Assembly: GCA_013814015.1 (NCBI GenBank)
Contig: JACCQS010000302.1
Coordinates: 1-5,021 of the forward strand
Direction of reading: 5' to 3'
DNA length: 5,021 nucleotides
Origin: Geodermatophilaceae bacterium
Lineage (GTDB): Bacteria; Actinomycetota; Actinomycetes; Mycobacteriales; Geodermatophilaceae
In this document: positions 4,878 to 5,021 of the stretch, in pieces
Position numbering within the stretch: the stretch's first letter is position 1
Layout of the letters: the number at the start of each line of letters is the position of its first letter
The notes under the pieces: model-generated
Databases searched by the model: none
Told to the model about the DNA's origin: nothing
The model's input: the letters and a program-made list of their open reading frames with translations, nothing else
Position numbers and translations under genes: made by a program

Positions 4878-4895
4878 GCTACGCGAGAACGGTCA
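4871..4895 (-). repeat. TGACCGTT-type dispersed repeat, copy 3
   Basis: On the minus strand this reads TGACCGTTCTCGCGTAGCGC followed by CGGTT. It matches the copy at 348-373 over its whole length, with about three substitutions and a one-base gap. Its leading TGA (4893-4895) is the stop codon of the M13 peptidase gene, just as copy 2 supplies the MerR stop. Confidence 0.55.
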
Positions 4896-5021
4896 CCAGA
4901 TGCGGACCCGGTTCGCTGGCGCCAGCCACATCCCGTCTCCTTCGACCACGTCGTAGGCGGCATAGAACTCCTCGAGGTTTCGGACCACGTTGGCGCGGAA
5001 CTCCGGCGGCGAGTGCGGGTC
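4893..5021 (-). CDS. M13 family metallopeptidase, C-terminal end (5' partial)
   Basis: The last 42 codons are visible, ending in TGA at 4893-4895. The residues PEFRANVVRNLEEFYAAYDV (6-25) and the terminal APANRVRIW match the C-terminus of neprilysin-like zinc endopeptidases (M13, PepO/Zmp1-like), which commonly end in ERVRIW or a close variant. In that family this segment closes the catalytic domain. The zinc-binding HExxH and the ExxxD motifs lie upstream, outside the window, so activity cannot be judged. Bacterial members act on peptides in the cytosol or at the cell surface. The stop codon forms the first bases of a TGACCGTT-type repeat. It points toward the PsiE-like gene, 90 bases away, with a hairpin between. 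Confidence 0.85.
   Translation of the reverse strand, partial: DPHSPPEFRANVVRNLEEFYAAYDVVEGDGMWLAPANRVRIW

Overview
The window looks like chromosomal DNA from a high-GC actinobacterium. The sequence is GC-rich throughout, codon third positions are mostly G or C, antisense frames stay open over long distances, and the gene families (an actinobacterial-type ABC-F C-terminus, DUF4188, an ECF sigma factor next to a methylguanine methyltransferase, a PsiE-like membrane protein, an M13 peptidase) fit Actinomycetota. No genus can be named from the sequence alone. There are no RNA genes, CRISPR arrays, insertion sequences or phage genes. Every gap between genes is under 100 bases.

Left part (1-414): the 3' end of an ABC-F ATPase gene on the plus strand, followed by a short 7-base tandem repeat and two copies of a TGACCGTT-type repeat. 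These fill the space before the convergent MerR gene. Middle-left (412-2039): a divergent module. A MerR-type regulator on the minus strand faces a plus-strand pair encoding a Rid-family (YjgF/UK114) protein and a DUF4188 protein. The 82-base divergent gap has a TTGACA -35 box, a -10-like box, and between them a 19-base imperfect dyad where MerR operators normally lie. The simplest reading is that MerR controls itself and the Rid-DUF4188 pair. A palindrome separates this pair from the next, convergent block.

Middle-right (2054-4179, minus strand, transcribed right to left): ECF sigma factor, O6-methylguanine-DNA methyltransferase, a 2-oxoglutarate/Fe(II) oxygenase of the Oxygenase-NA type, and a small TPR-like protein. 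The sigma and methyltransferase genes overlap, and the downstream genes follow closely, so this looks like an alkylation-damage repair operon carrying its own sigma factor. The oxygenase appears to have lost its N-terminus: family-like residues continue upstream of its only plausible ATG and then hit an in-frame TAG.

Right end (4254-5021, minus strand): a four-helix PsiE-like membrane protein, a hairpin plus a third copy of the TGACCGTT-type repeat, and the last 42 codons of an M13 metallopeptidase gene running off the window.

No wholly new system is evident. The most interesting points are the truncated oxygenase in the repair operon, the regulator-controlled Rid-DUF4188 module with a Rid protein lacking the usual arginine, and the repeat family that sits on gene ends.
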